A DNA stretch of 64,000 nucleotides from Myxococcales bacterium. Its GTDB lineage: Bacteria > Myxococcota_A > Polyangia > Nannocystales > Nannocystaceae. The DNA is taken from positions 27,119 through 91,118 of the forward strand of contig JAAZXR010000010.1 in assembly GCA_014240065.1 (NCBI GenBank), written 5' to 3'. Below are positions 44,475 to 53,765 of the stretch, piece by piece. Within the stretch, counting starts at the first letter, position 1. Every line of letters begins with the position of its first letter. The notes under the pieces are model-generated. The model made no database searches, had not been told where the DNA came from, and worked only from the letters and a program-made list of their open reading frames with translations. Made by a program: the position numbers and the translations under genes.

Positions 44475-46907
44475 ATGCGTCCAGGGCTCGCCTACTTCGG
44501 AATCTTTTTGCTCGCGGGCGCGACCCTCATCTTGGAGATATTGCTGACACGAATCGTCAGCGTGGTCGCCTGGTATCACCTCGCCTTCTTCGTGATCTCG
44601 TTGTCGATGCTGGGCATGACCGCCGGCGCCGTGGCCGTGTTCGTGCGCAGCAGCCCACGTCCGCTCCCTCAGCGGCTGGTGCGGGCGACGCTGGGATTCT
44701 CGGTGCGCAGCCCCCCCGTCTTGTGGTTCGTGATGTCGATCCCGCTCATGCCCGTGCGCTCGGCGGTCGATCTCGCGGGCCTGGTGCTGTGGGGGGGCCT
44801 GCTCGCGGTCCCGTTTGGCTTCGCCGGGGTCACGCTCACCCTCGCCCTCACGCGCGCACCTCTCCCACCCTCGCGCGCCTACGGAGCGGACCTCATCGGC
44901 GCCGCCTGCGGATGCGCCGCCGTGATCGTGCTCCTCGATCATGTGGACGCCGCCACGGGCGCCATCGTGGCGGCGGCCCTCGGGAGCGCTGCCGCGGCGC
45001 TGTTCGCGAGCGCGGCGCGCGTACGGACCCGCACCCCTTGGGGCCTCTGCGCCGTCTTGACGCTCTGCGCCCTCGCCAACGCCGTCAGCCCCGTCCCGCC
45101 GCTGCGGCCCGGCTGGGTCAAGGGCATGCGTGAAGACCCGGCCGCCTTCGCCTTCGTCCGATGGAACACCCACTCGCGGGTCACGGTGAGCCACGCGGTC
45201 CCGATCCCTCCGATGGTGTGGGCGAGGGGACGCAACGCCCCCGACGACCTCTTCACGCCGATCGTTCAGCGGCAGCTCCTCATCGATGGCGCCGCCGCCA
45301 CGTTCCTCACGGCCGAGGGGAGCGCGCTCGACAAGCACGCGTGGATCGATTGGGACATCAGCTCCTTCGCCCATCGTCTCCGACCGACGGGGCCCACCGC
45401 GGTGATCGGCGTGGGCGGTGGACGCGACATCATCGCGGCCGCGCGAACCGGTCATCAGCCCATCGTCGGCCTCGAACTCAACGAAGACATCGTCGAGCTC
45501 CACCGCGGGCCCCTGCGATCCGAGGGGGAGATCCTCGAGATCCCCGGCGTCGAGCTCCACGCCACCGAGGCGAGACGATTCCTCACAGACGACGCTCGCA
45601 GCTACTCGGTCATCGCCATGTCCTTGATCGACACGTGGGCCTCCACCGGCGCCGGCGCCTACAGCCTCTCGGAGAGCGGCCTGTACACCGTCGACGCGTG
45701 GAAGACATTTCTCGGCCGCCTCGAACCGGATGGAATTTTCACAGTCTCACGCTGGTACCTCCCGACCGCGCCGGGAGAGACCGCGCGCATGCTCGTGTTG
45801 GCGTTCGAGACCCTGTATCAGCTCGGCGTCAAGGATCCTCGGGCGCACTTGATCCTCCTGCAAAATGACGCGGTCGCCACCCTCCTCGTCTCGCCGCGGC
45901 CCTTCTCCAAACGCGACCTCGACACCATGCAAGCCGGCGCGGTGCAGCTCGGGTTCAACATGATCGCGACGCCGCGCAAGCCCCCATCGGGCGGCCTCCT
46001 CGCGACCATGTGGGAGCTCCAAGGCGCCCCAGCGCTGCGCTCGTGGAGCGCCAGTCAATCTCTAGACCTCACCGCCCCCACCGACGACCGCCCGTTCTTT
46101 TTTCAGATGCTCAAGCCCTCGACATGGCTGGCGCAACATGACCACTTTGAATCCTTGGACCTCCCGATCCTCGGGAATCTCCACGCCACCCAGACCCTCG
46201 TCTGGGCCACGCTCGTGTCCTTGTTGCTCGCGACCCTGGGCATCTTCGCGCCGCTCGTGCTGCGGGCGCGCATGTCCAAGGACGCCCGGCCTCGACCGCA
46301 GGGGCTGCGAGACGCGGGGCTCTACTTCGGACTCATCGGCACCGGCTTCATGTTCGTGGAGATCGGCCTGTTGTCCCGTCTCGATGTGCTGCTCGGCGAT
46401 CCTGTGCGAGCGCTCGCGGTGCTGCTCGGCGGCATCATCTTGGGCGCAGGTGTCGGCAGCCTGAGCAGCGCGCGCTTCAGCCTCAAGGTCGACAGCAAGA
46501 GCAGCTGGCTCTTCCCCGTCATCCCCTTCGCCGCCATCGTCGCCGCGATCCTCGCGAGCAGGGTCGTCGGCGCAGCGCTCGTCGACGGCAGCGCGTTCAC
46601 TCGCAGTCTCGCCGCCCTGGCGCTGGTGTTCTTCCCCGGCGCAGGCATGGGCATCTGTTTCCCGATCGGGCTGCGACTCGCGCGCGCCCACGGTGAGCGC
46701 GAGTCCATCGGTCCGTGGCTTTGGGGGATCAACGGCGCCACCGGCGTCTGCGCGAGCAGCCTCGCCCTCGGCGCGACGATGGTGTGGGGCATCTCGACCA
46801 CCCTGTGGATCGGCGGCCTCTGCTACGCCCTGTTGCTCGTGCCCGCGCGTCGTATGGCCCGACGCGGCGCGCGATCCGGGGACGGCGACGCTCCCGTCAC
46901 AGACTAG
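44475..46907 (+). CDS. Membrane protein with spermidine-synthase-like domain
   Basis: 810 residues. Six N-terminal membrane helices (about 5-210) are followed by a soluble methyltransferase/spermidine-synthase-like domain (about 220-550) with the AdoMet-type motif TAVIGVGGGRDIIAAARTG and an acidic ribose-binding Glu in VGLELNEDI. A second membrane block of about six helices (about 580-800) follows. This is the fused MFS-like/spermidine-synthase architecture seen in many bacteria; enzymatic role is unclear. Whether the domain transfers aminopropyl or methyl groups, or only binds nucleosides, is not visible. Start at ATG 44475. It overlaps the convergent small-protein gene by four bases. Confidence 0.8.
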   Translation: MRPGLAYFGIFLLAGATLILEILLTRIVSVVAWYHLAFFVISLSMLGMTAGAVAVFVRSSPRPLPQRLVRATLGFSVRSPPVLWFVMSIPLMPVRSAVDLAGLVLWGGLLAVPFGFAGVTLTLALTRAPLPPSRAYGADLIGAACGCAAVIVLLDHVDAATGAIVAAALGSAAAALFASAARVRTRTPWGLCAVLTLCALANAVSPVPPLRPGWVKGMREDPAAFAFVRWNTHSRVTVSHAVPIPPMVWARGRNAPDDLFTPIVQRQLLIDGAAATFLTAEGSALDKHAWIDWDISSFAHRLRPTGPTAVIGVGGGRDIIAAARTGHQPIVGLELNEDIVELHRGPLRSEGEILEIPGVELHATEARRFLTDDARSYSVIAMSLIDTWASTGAGAYSLSESGLYTVDAWKTFLGRLEPDGIFTVSRWYLPTAPGETARMLVLAFETLYQLGVKDPRAHLILLQNDAVATLLVSPRPFSKRDLDTMQAGAVQLGFNMIATPRKPPSGGLLATMWELQGAPALRSWSASQSLDLTAPTDDRPFFFQMLKPSTWLAQHDHFESLDLPILGNLHATQTLVWATLVSLLLATLGIFAPLVLRARMSKDARPRPQGLRDAGLYFGLIGTGFMFVEIGLLSRLDVLLGDPVRALAVLLGGIILGAGVGSLSSARFSLKVDSKSSWLFPVIPFAAIVAAILASRVVGAALVDGSAFTRSLAALALVFFPGAGMGICFPIGLRLARAHGERESIGPWLWGINGATGVCASSLALGATMVWGISTTLWIGGLCYALLLVPARRMARRGARSGDGDAPVTD

Positions 46908-47263
46908 AACTCGCGCGACGAGGTGGACTTCACGTAGAGCTTGCCCTCCTCGGTCGTGCAGGACCAGCTCCCAAGAAAGATCTTGGCGCGCTTGCACGTG
47001 ACGATCACGCTCCCGAGATTCGTCTCCCACTCGTAGCGACGCTGCGTGATGTCGGTGCGCACGCGGGTGGGCCGGCTCTCGTCGCTCCCACGTCGGTGAC
47101 TCTTCACGCCGATCACGAGACACGAGCTGTCGAGGTCGCAGGCGTGGGAGCGCGAGAGCTCCTCGGTCTCCGCTCGCGGTCGCGAGTTTTGATACCCTTG
47201 GTAGGCGACAAACAACGCCACCGTGAGGATGATATATGAGCCGAAGCTGCGAAGATCTTTCAT
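46904..47263 (-). CDS. Small membrane-anchored protein of unknown function
   Basis: 119 residues. One N-terminal membrane helix (SYIILTVALFVAYQGYQ) is followed by a periplasmic beta-rich domain with four Cys (HACDLDSSCLVIG; VTCKRAKIFLGSWSC), probably two disulfides. No family recognised. The ATG at 47263 is one choice; a GTG at 47290, 4 bases after TATCGT with TGGAAC 17 bases further up, is another. It faces the spermidine-synthase-like gene. Confidence 0.6.
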   Translation of the reverse strand: MKDLRSFGSYIILTVALFVAYQGYQNSRPRAETEELSRSHACDLDSSCLVIGVKSHRRGSDESRPTRVRTDITQRRYEWETNLGSVIVTCKRAKIFLGSWSCTTEEGKLYVKSTSSREF

Positions 47264-47536
47264 GCGAATGGCTGGAGGCGCGGCCTCCACAGCGACGATA
47301 CCCCAGGCCGATGCCCTGTTCCAGCGTCGAACGGCCCCACGCGTCGCGAGGCGGTCTTCGCCTGGGGACCCAGTATCGGAACGAGACACCGACCGCGAGT
47401 GACCTCACCTCGCTGTGGCCTCGCTCACCACGCCTGCGTTCGCAGCGAGGGGTTCCCCCCAACGATGACAGCCAGCGAACCACAAAACCAACGGAATTCC
47501 TCCACAGCCATGGGTGCTCAGGTCCACCGGTCTTGC

Positions 47537-47542
47537 TAAGGT
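47537..47542 (+). promoter_or_regulatory. Predicted -10 box, leaderless geometry
   Basis: TAAGGT ending 6 bases before the GTG at 47549. No clear TTG-type -35 at 17 bases. Confidence 0.35.
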
Positions 47543-47548
47543 GTCGAG

Positions 47549-49048
47549 GTGTGGACGCCACCTGAGCGGATCAAACACGCCGTTGAGGAGACTCGATGGC
47601 CCGACCGCGCGACCGCCGAGGCGAGTTTACTTTTCTCTCCCGTCGAGGTCGGCGCGGTCTCCTTGACGAGTCGCACCTGGGTCCCCGCCATGGTCCCGTG
47701 GCGCGCCACCGGAGACGGCGCGGTCACGGAGGATGTTCGGGCCTGGTATTCTCGCTTCGCCCAAGGCAAGCCGGGCGCCCTCGTCGTGGAGGCGACGGGC
47801 ATTCGCGACATCGCGAGCGGACCGCTCCTCCGCATCGGCAGCGACGCCTTCCTCCCCGGCTTGACCTCGCTTCGCCACGACGTTGAGCGCGCCAGCGAGG
47901 GGGAGACCCGCCTCTTCATCCAGCTGATCGACTTCTTGGCCGTCAAACGCCGACCCGATCCCGTGAAGTTCTTCGCCCGCTTTTGGCGGCCGACCGCGAC
48001 GGAGCGCGCGCGCCTCGCCGAACATGTGGCCGATCCTGCCTGGATGGAGGCGCCGGAGGAGGAGGTGCGCGCCTGCCTCGCCTCCCAGCCAGCCGCCGCC
48101 CAAGACCAGATCCTCGAGCCTCGCGCACGGCGTGATCTTCGCTTCGGATACCGCGAGCAGGTGGACGACCTCCACCTGCCTCACATCGAGGCGCTGCCTC
48201 GCCAGCTCCCCCGGCTCTTCGCCGACGCCGCGGTCCGAGCTCAACGAGCCGGGTTTGACGGTGTGGAGCTTCACTTCGCCCACGCCTACACCATGGCGAG
48301 TTTCCTCTCGAAGACCAACCAGCGTACCGACGGCTACGGCGGCTCCTTGCGAGGTCGCCTGCGCCTGCCCCTCGAGGTGGTCGCCGCGGTGCGGGACGCC
48401 GTCGGCACAAACTTTACCCTCGGGTGCAGGATGCTCGGTGATGAGGTCATCGCCGGCGGCACTGGACTTGAGGAGGCGAGTGAAATCGCGGCGACCTTGG
48501 CCGACGGCGGCCTCGATTTCATCAGCGTCTCCAAGGGCGGCAAGTTTGACGATGCGAAGATGCCGAAGGTCGGCCAAGCGGTGTATCCCTACACGGGGCC
48601 GAGCGGCTACGAGTGCATGCCCACGGTCTACAGCGACCAGACCGGGCCGTTTGGACGCAACGTGAGCCTCGCGGGCCAAATTCGCCGCACCATGCGCGCG
48701 CGGGGGCTGCTCGCACCCGTGGTCACGGCGGGAGGCATCCACAGCTTCGACCAGGCGGAGAAAATCTTGCGCGACGAGGACGCGGACATCATCGGTGCGG
48801 CTCGGCAGTCCCTCGCCGATCCAGACTGGTTCGAGAAAATCCGCACGGGCCACGGCGCCGAGATTCGTCGCTGCAAGTTCACCAACTACTGCGAGGCCCT
48901 CGACAATCGACACCTCCAGGTCACCTGCCAGCTATGGGACCGAGAGGGGCTCGACGCCCCGGACGTTCGCCTAAGTCACGACAACAAGCGCCGCCTCGTC
49001 GCGCCAGATTGGCGCGCCCCCGCCACGCCACGAGACCCGCTCACGTAG
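47549..49048 (+). CDS. Old Yellow Enzyme-family NADH:flavin oxidoreductase
   Basis: 499 residues, FMN-dependent TIM barrel reducing activated C=C bonds. Family segments are visible: SRTWVPAMVPW at the N-terminus, the substrate-site motif FDGVELHFAHAYTMASFLS followed by NQRTDGYGGSLRGR, and VVTAGGIHSFDQAEKIL plus GAARQSLADPDW for phosphate binding. The usual active-site His pair (HGAHGYL) appears as HFAHAY. There is an insertion of about 60 residues between strands 3 and 4. It lacks the C-terminal NAD(P)H/FAD domains of 2,4-dienoyl-CoA reductase. A Cys motif (CKFTNYC) near the end is intriguing. Start GTG 47549. Confidence 0.87.
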   Translation: MWTPPERIKHAVEETRWPDRATAEASLLFSPVEVGAVSLTSRTWVPAMVPWRATGDGAVTEDVRAWYSRFAQGKPGALVVEATGIRDIASGPLLRIGSDAFLPGLTSLRHDVERASEGETRLFIQLIDFLAVKRRPDPVKFFARFWRPTATERARLAEHVADPAWMEAPEEEVRACLASQPAAAQDQILEPRARRDLRFGYREQVDDLHLPHIEALPRQLPRLFADAAVRAQRAGFDGVELHFAHAYTMASFLSKTNQRTDGYGGSLRGRLRLPLEVVAAVRDAVGTNFTLGCRMLGDEVIAGGTGLEEASEIAATLADGGLDFISVSKGGKFDDAKMPKVGQAVYPYTGPSGYECMPTVYSDQTGPFGRNVSLAGQIRRTMRARGLLAPVVTAGGIHSFDQAEKILRDEDADIIGAARQSLADPDWFEKIRTGHGAEIRRCKFTNYCEALDNRHLQVTCQLWDREGLDAPDVRLSHDNKRRLVAPDWRAPATPRDPLT

Positions 49049-49061
49049 CCGCCGCGGTGGC

Positions 49062-49967
49062 TCACATGAGCACGCCGCGCTCGTCGGGTCGCAGCATGGG
49101 CGGGACCTCCGTCTCACCGAGACGCTGCTGCAGATTCACTTGGATGGTCCGCGACAGCGCTGAGAGTGGCAGCGCTGGCCAGTTCATCGTGAATGGATCT
49201 TCCAACACTCGACCAACTTCACCGATGAGCGAGAACCCGGTACACACCACCACCGTCGTCGGGATCGTGAGCCACCCCATCTCTTCCATGATGCAGATGG
49301 GGAGCATCGCAGAATACAGCCACACGAGACGGCTGGCGACGTAGCCGTAGCCGCCGGGGAAGGGCGTGTTTTTAATGCGCTCGCAGCCGCCTTGAATGGC
49401 CAGGAGCTCTTGGACCGTGCGATCGAAGGACTGCAGGCGAAGCTCGTCGAGCGCGCCCTCGTTCGCGAGCGCCGTGAGCTCGTCTTGATGACGCTGGAGC
49501 AGCGCGTGTGTGATGCTCGATTGCCCCTCGAGCGCGGCGCGCTCCCCTCGCGAGGAGAAATGGAGGAAGTCCTTATCTCCCCACGGATCTTGATCGCGCA
49601 AGACACACCGCAGGGCGTGGACGTAGGCGATCTGGCGATACACCAGGGCCTGGGCGCGCTCCGAGGCCCCGTCTCCCCCCAGGTAGGTGGTGGCCTGCGT
49701 GGAGAAATGTCGCGACGCGTTCACCATGCGCCCCCACAGCTTGCGCCCCTCCCACCAGCGATCGTAGCCCGCGTTGGTTCGGAAGCTGACAAAAATTCCC
49801 AGGGCCGCGCCGATGACGGTCACGGGCAGGTTGTCGACCGTGATGTGGTCGAGCCCCTCGGTGCGCCCGATCACCACCACCACCGTCGACACGAGCGTGA
49901 AGATCAACAGATTCTTCCACTGCCACTTGCCGATCCCTATTAAATTTCCTTTGAACGAAACGAACAT
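49062..49967 (-). CDS. Bestrophin-family channel protein
   Basis: 301 residues, a normal length for bacterial bestrophin-like (UPF0187) ion channels. Four membrane helices are interrupted by a long cytoplasmic helical region. Hallmark segments are VIGAALGIFVSFRTNAGYDRWWEGRKLWGRMVN (the first part spans the channel neck) and FPGGYGYVASRLVWLYSAMLP. Ion selectivity is unknown. A GGTAGGAGAGG Shine-Dalgarno sits about 11 bases before the ATG at 49967. It converges with the Old Yellow Enzyme gene. Confidence 0.88.
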   Translation of the reverse strand: MFVSFKGNLIGIGKWQWKNLLIFTLVSTVVVVIGRTEGLDHITVDNLPVTVIGAALGIFVSFRTNAGYDRWWEGRKLWGRMVNASRHFSTQATTYLGGDGASERAQALVYRQIAYVHALRCVLRDQDPWGDKDFLHFSSRGERAALEGQSSITHALLQRHQDELTALANEGALDELRLQSFDRTVQELLAIQGGCERIKNTPFPGGYGYVASRLVWLYSAMLPICIMEEMGWLTIPTTVVVCTGFSLIGEVGRVLEDPFTMNWPALPLSALSRTIQVNLQQRLGETEVPPMLRPDERGVLM

Positions 49968-50038
49968 AATCGATGCCTCTCCTACCTTCGATACTCAAGC
50001 GTTTCTGCGTCTGGGACGTGTCTGCACATGGTCGCAGA

Positions 50039-50800
50039 TCAGCTCGGTGAACGTCGCGAATCGCCGCCAAGCTGCCTCAGCATCGAATTCCACACGCCCG
50101 GCGTCTTCACGCGACCCAGGGCGCCACGAGCGAGACGCAGGCCAGGCTCGATCACGTGATCGCCCACTTGCTCCACCGCCTCAAGCACGCCCCGCGGGAG
50201 CGGACGGAAGCGAACCCCGACGTGGGAGGGATCGGTCTCCAGGGCGCGCACCGTCACCAACGAAGACACCAGCCCCACGATCTCTTGCAGTCGAGGGTTC
50301 TCCCTCAAGGTCGGATGACGCATGAGGTCGATGCTCAGCCGGTTGCCGTGCGCGTCGACGATAAATCCAGGCATGTCCGGAAGCTCGGCCAGCAGATCGC
50401 CGACCTGGCTCACGTCCAGCGCACCCGAGCGGATCAGCGCGCCGATCTGCGTCTTCGTCTCCGACAGCACCTGAATGTCGATGTCTTCGAGTCGGAGGTC
50501 GAGGCGCGCGTGGGCCTCGTCGACGAGCACCCGATCCACAAAGATCGTCGCCTTCGCGTTGAGCCGCGTCTTCATGGCCTCGAAGGTGCCTCCGATTCGC
50601 AGGCCAGGCGGCACCGCCTCGATCACGACCTGGTTGTCCTCCGCCGCGCCCGCGAGCGCCTCCCCTGCCAACCACCGGAGCGCCGCGACGGGGATGCTCG
50701 CGCGCATGCCGACGAGCTCGATCACCGATCGGTAGATCTCCTCTGGATGCCGTCGCAAATAAAACGCGGCCGCTTCCAACGCCGAACGTCCTCGAATCAC
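50039..50800 (-). CDS. Hypothetical protein
   Basis: 253 residues, probably soluble or peripherally membrane-bound. It has a helical N-terminus (ALEAAAFYLRRHPEEIYRSV), a beta-rich middle (VVIEAVPPGLRIGGTFEAMKTRLNAKATIFV), and a C-terminal helical part with many Arg. No family recognised. The start at GTG 50800 is supported by CTGACG-17-TATGAT ending 6 bases upstream; the frame continues to 50848. Confidence 0.6.
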   Translation of the reverse strand: MIRGRSALEAAAFYLRRHPEEIYRSVIELVGMRASIPVAALRWLAGEALAGAAEDNQVVIEAVPPGLRIGGTFEAMKTRLNAKATIFVDRVLVDEAHARLDLRLEDIDIQVLSETKTQIGALIRSGALDVSQVGDLLAELPDMPGFIVDAHGNRLSIDLMRHPTLRENPRLQEIVGLVSSLVTVRALETDPSHVGVRFRPLPRGVLEAVEQVGDHVIEPGLRLARGALGRVKTPGVWNSMLRQLGGDSRRSPS

Positions 50801-50806
50801 GGCGAC

Positions 50807-50835
50807 ATCATACCCGTTCCACGCGAGGTCGTCAG
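50807..50835 (-). promoter_or_regulatory. Predicted leaderless promoter
   Basis: On the minus strand CTGACG (50830-50835), 17-base spacer, TATGAT (50807-50812), then 6 bases to the GTG at 50800. The -10 is close to the sigma-70 consensus. Confidence 0.5.
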
Positions 50836-50990
50836 CGTCCCGGTCCACCGTCCATCACGGCCAGGCACCCACGCCTCGCGCCGGGCCGGATCCGGAGGTT
50901 GCGCAGCCGCGCGGATCGTGACAGCGTCGCCACCCGGGCTCTTGGCCCGCTCCAACGGCGGGCGGCCGGGCCACCGCCCCGCGCTTCGTC

Positions 50991-51497
50991 ATGCCACGGT
51001 CCGACCCGAGCCTGCAGTTTTCGCACCTAGGAGATCTTTCTTTGGACGGGCGTCTCCTCCTGGCCGACGCCTCCTTGATCGCGGACGGTTTCCAGGGTCT
51101 ACAACTGTCTCACGCGGGCGCCCCCTTCCCCGCGCGGGTCCACGTGGCCGTCCGACCCGGCGCGTGGCACGTCTTCACCGCGGGTCCGGAGGGCGCCCCC
51201 CCCGAGCTGCTGTTTTTGGCCCATCACGAGGAGATCGAGGCGCCGCACGAGGCGCCCGACGCGGAGGTCATCGAGCGGGTCATGCTGCCGACCCGGCGCG
51301 TGGTCCTCGCCCACCCCGCCCTCGGCGGCGACCCCGCGACCTGTCAGGCGCTCGGCCTCGTCGAGCCCACCGAGCTCCCCGGGATGGTGCTTCACCTCGG
51401 GGCGTTGGCCGAGGTCGACGGCGGGCCGATCCTCTCGATCTCCTCGACCACGGGCGCGCCCCACACGAGCCTGGTCGTCCCCCTCGCGGGTCCCTGA
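50991..51497 (+). CDS. Hypothetical protein
   Basis: 168 residues, beta-rich and cytoplasmic. It begins with LQFSHLGDLSLDGRLLLADA and continues with alternating strands (ARVHVAVRPGAWHVFTAG). No Cys or obvious catalytic motif and no family recognised. It ends 13 bases before the SDR start, so the two are likely co-transcribed, although the SDR also has its own -10 box. Confidence 0.6.
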   Translation: MPRSDPSLQFSHLGDLSLDGRLLLADASLIADGFQGLQLSHAGAPFPARVHVAVRPGAWHVFTAGPEGAPPELLFLAHHEEIEAPHEAPDAEVIERVMLPTRRVVLAHPALGGDPATCQALGLVEPTELPGMVLHLGALAEVDGGPILSISSTTGAPHTSLVVPLAGP

Positions 51498-51503
51498 TAA
51501 GCT
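51498..51503 (+). promoter_or_regulatory. Predicted -10 box, leaderless geometry
   Basis: TAAGCT ending 7 bases before the SDR ATG at 51511, straddling the end of the upstream gene. No clear -35. Confidence 0.3.
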
Positions 51504-51510
51504 GCCGTCC

Positions 51511-52338
51511 ATGTCTTCGCGAATTCCAAAGCGCGCGGTGGTCACAGGCGCGGCGAGCGGCCTGGGCAGAGCCCTGTCGGTTGAACTCGCAGCGCGCGGC
51601 TGTGACCTCCTGCTCCTCGACATCCAAGAAGAGGCGCTCGCCGCCGTCAAGTTGGAGGTCGAAGGTCACGGCGTGAAGGCGGAGATCTTCGCGGGCGACG
51701 TCTCGAAGATGGAGGTCCTCGAACGCGCGGCCGCGCACGGGCTCGAGACCCTCGGGCCGGTCGACTTCGTCGCCAACAACGCGGGCGTCGCCGTCAGCGG
51801 CCCGTTTGAAGACATCTCCATCGCGGACTGGGAGTGGATCGTCGGCATCAATATGTGGGGCGTCATCTATGGATGCCGCGCCTTCGTCCCGCAGCTGCGC
51901 GCCGCGGGCGGCGGATCCATCCTCAACGTCGCCTCCGCCGCGGGCCTGCTCAACGCGCCCCGCATGTCCCCCTACAACGTGACGAAAGCCGCGGTCATCT
52001 CCCTGAGCGAGACCCTGTCCACCGAGTACGCGCGAGAGGGGATCACCGTGAGCGCCCTGTGCCCCACCTTCTTCGAGACGAAAATCCTTGAGGACGCGCG
52101 CGGAATCTTCCGAGACCAAGAAAAGAAACTCGCCCGCGGCATGATGAAACGCTCCAAGATCCAAGCGGGCGACGTCGCGAAGATCGCCGTCGATCAGGCC
52201 TTGGCCGGCAAGAGCACCATCGTGCCGATGAACGACGGCCGCTGGCTATGGCGGCTCAAACGCGCCACCCCCGAAGGCTTCCCTCGCCTCGCCCGCATGG
52301 CCTACGAGCGCGGCCGACAAAAACTCGATCGTGGCTGA
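51511..52338 (+). CDS. Short-chain dehydrogenase/reductase
   Basis: 275 residues, classical SDR using NAD(P)H. The cofactor motif VTGAASGLGRAL, the NNAG motif, the active Ser in NVASAAG and the YNVTK Tyr-Lys pair are intact, so it should be catalytic. A C-terminal extension (about 230-275) is basic and Arg-rich, common in the cyclic or membrane-associated SDR subgroups. Substrate unknown. It overlaps the next gene by 8 bases. Confidence 0.92.
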   Translation: MSSRIPKRAVVTGAASGLGRALSVELAARGCDLLLLDIQEEALAAVKLEVEGHGVKAEIFAGDVSKMEVLERAAAHGLETLGPVDFVANNAGVAVSGPFEDISIADWEWIVGINMWGVIYGCRAFVPQLRAAGGGSILNVASAAGLLNAPRMSPYNVTKAAVISLSETLSTEYAREGITVSALCPTFFETKILEDARGIFRDQEKKLARGMMKRSKIQAGDVAKIAVDQALAGKSTIVPMNDGRWLWRLKRATPEGFPRLARMAYERGRQKLDRG

Positions 52339-52714
52339 TTCGCGCCTACCAAGCTCTCCGGCGCGACTTCGTGGAGACCTCGACGCCCTCGCCGCGAGCT
52401 TGAAGATGCTGGCCGCCCCGGCGGCGCGCCAGCGATCCTACGCGGGCATGCTGCGCCACGCGGCCATCCTCCAATTCGAATCCTCGGCGGCGCCAGCGAA
52501 GATCCTCGAGGGGCTCGCCGAGCGATCCCTCCTCAGCGCGTCGCTCCGCGCGGCGGTCTCCGCGGTCGACGAGGCCGTGTTCGCGCTCTATCAAGCCCAC
52601 ACAAGCCCCGGCTTTGAGCGCGCCATCCTCACGAACTCCCCGGCGTGGTGCGCGGTGCGAGCCTCCGCCCTCGCCGCGCTGCAGGCGCTGCGCGAGCAGC
52701 GTTCGCGCGACTGA
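52331..52714 (+). CDS. Hypothetical protein, helical
   Basis: 127 residues, Ala/Leu/Arg-rich and almost entirely helical, with no membrane segment and no Cys motif. It starts at a GTG inside the 3' end of the SDR gene (8-base overlap), so it is translationally coupled. No family recognised. The stop converges with the gene at 52722, 7 bases away. Confidence 0.55.
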   Translation: MADSRLPSSPARLRGDLDALAASLKMLAAPAARQRSYAGMLRHAAILQFESSAAPAKILEGLAERSLLSASLRAAVSAVDEAVFALYQAHTSPGFERAILTNSPAWCAVRASALAALQALREQRSRD

Positions 52715-52721
52715 CCCTGCG

Positions 52722-53495
52722 CTAGGAGCCCGGGAGCCTTCGGATCCCATGCAACGGCACCTCTCGACCACTCGCCGCCAGGATGTCGTGCCCCCACCGC
52801 TCGAGCCACAGCACGCCCCCGTCGAGACTTCGATACACGTAGGTCGCGACCCGCGCTCGCGCAGGGCGCCCGTGCGATCCCACGCCAGCGGCGCTGGACT
52901 GGCCCCGCCGCTCCAGGGAAAAATCTTGGCCATCGACCCGCAGCGATCTCGCGGGCTCCCCCGACCAGCCGTGATCGCGCAGCGCTTCGAGCACGAGCGC
53001 CATCCCTCGGGCTGGCTCCACCACCACCCAACGCTCGCGATCCCCGTCCCGGACCACCACCACCCGTCGGTCGGTCGCGCCTTCGCGGAGGCTCACGACT
53101 CCCTCGACGATATAGTCGCCGGCGGCGCCCTGCTCCGCGAGCTCGAGCAACAGCACGTCCCCCACTCGGGTCGCGAGCAAATCGTCTTGTTGGTCTCCGC
53201 GTCCGCCGACTCCCCCGACCCAAGATTCTCCCGAAGTCAGCGCGCGGACGCCCCCGATCCGGCCGCCGCCAGGGAGCGCCGGCGCCATTTGGATTTGGCC
53301 GTCGAGCCGCTCGGCGACGAGCGCGCGAATACGTGCCCGCACCTCCGGTTGTGCGGCGGGCAGACGCTCCGGCCCATGCTCAACATTGGCCTCGAGCATC
53401 CGGCCGGCGTCGCCCCAATCTCGCATTCGACGCGCGGCCAACACGCCCACCCAAAAGGCGCCGCCGAGCGTGAAGGCGAAAAACAACGTGCCCAT
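52722..53495 (-). CDS. Membrane-anchored hypothetical protein
   Basis: 257 residues with an N-terminal membrane helix (LFFAFTLGGAFWVGVLA) and a periplasmic or cytoplasmic beta-rich domain after a short helix. No family recognised. The ATG at 53495 is preceded by TATGCT ending 6 bases upstream (53502-53507), the leaderless geometry. The gene faces the SDR operon and is divergent from the dehydrogenase operon. Confidence 0.6.
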   Translation of the reverse strand: MGTLFFAFTLGGAFWVGVLAARRMRDWGDAGRMLEANVEHGPERLPAAQPEVRARIRALVAERLDGQIQMAPALPGGGRIGGVRALTSGESWVGGVGGRGDQQDDLLATRVGDVLLLELAEQGAAGDYIVEGVVSLREGATDRRVVVVRDGDRERWVVVEPARGMALVLEALRDHGWSGEPARSLRVDGQDFSLERRGQSSAAGVGSHGRPARARVATYVYRSLDGGVLWLERWGHDILAASGREVPLHGIRRLPGS

Positions 53496-53501
53496 GCATC
53501 G

Positions 53502-53507
53502 AGCATA
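53502..53507 (-). promoter_or_regulatory. Predicted -10 box, leaderless geometry
   Basis: TATGCT on the minus strand, 6 bases before the ATG at 53495. No TTG-type -35 at 17 bases. Confidence 0.35.
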
Positions 53508-53653
53508 CGCCGGGGTCCGATGAAAATCCCGAACCAGTTGGAATTCGCGAGGTTTTCCTGGTCATACGGTGTCGCAGATCCCGCGCCGGAGCCGGGGCGA
53601 ATACCGCACTGTGCAGGCACTTGCCCACCTAGCTCAGCGCGGACTCCCAACCC

Positions 53654-53682
53654 TTGACGTGGCTCGGGTCTGACCGATACAA
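53654..53682 (+). promoter_or_regulatory. Predicted promoter of the 2-oxoacid dehydrogenase operon
   Basis: TTGACG (53654-53659), 17-base spacer, ATACAA (53677-53682). Unlike the leaderless promoters it lies about 84 bases before the ATG, so this mRNA should carry a leader. Confidence 0.5.
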
Positions 53683-53765
53683 GGCCACGGACGCACCGTC
53701 GCGGTCGTTGTTTTCGTCTCTACGGCGAAACTGCACGCCTCGGCATCTCGCGTCCCCCCTACGTG

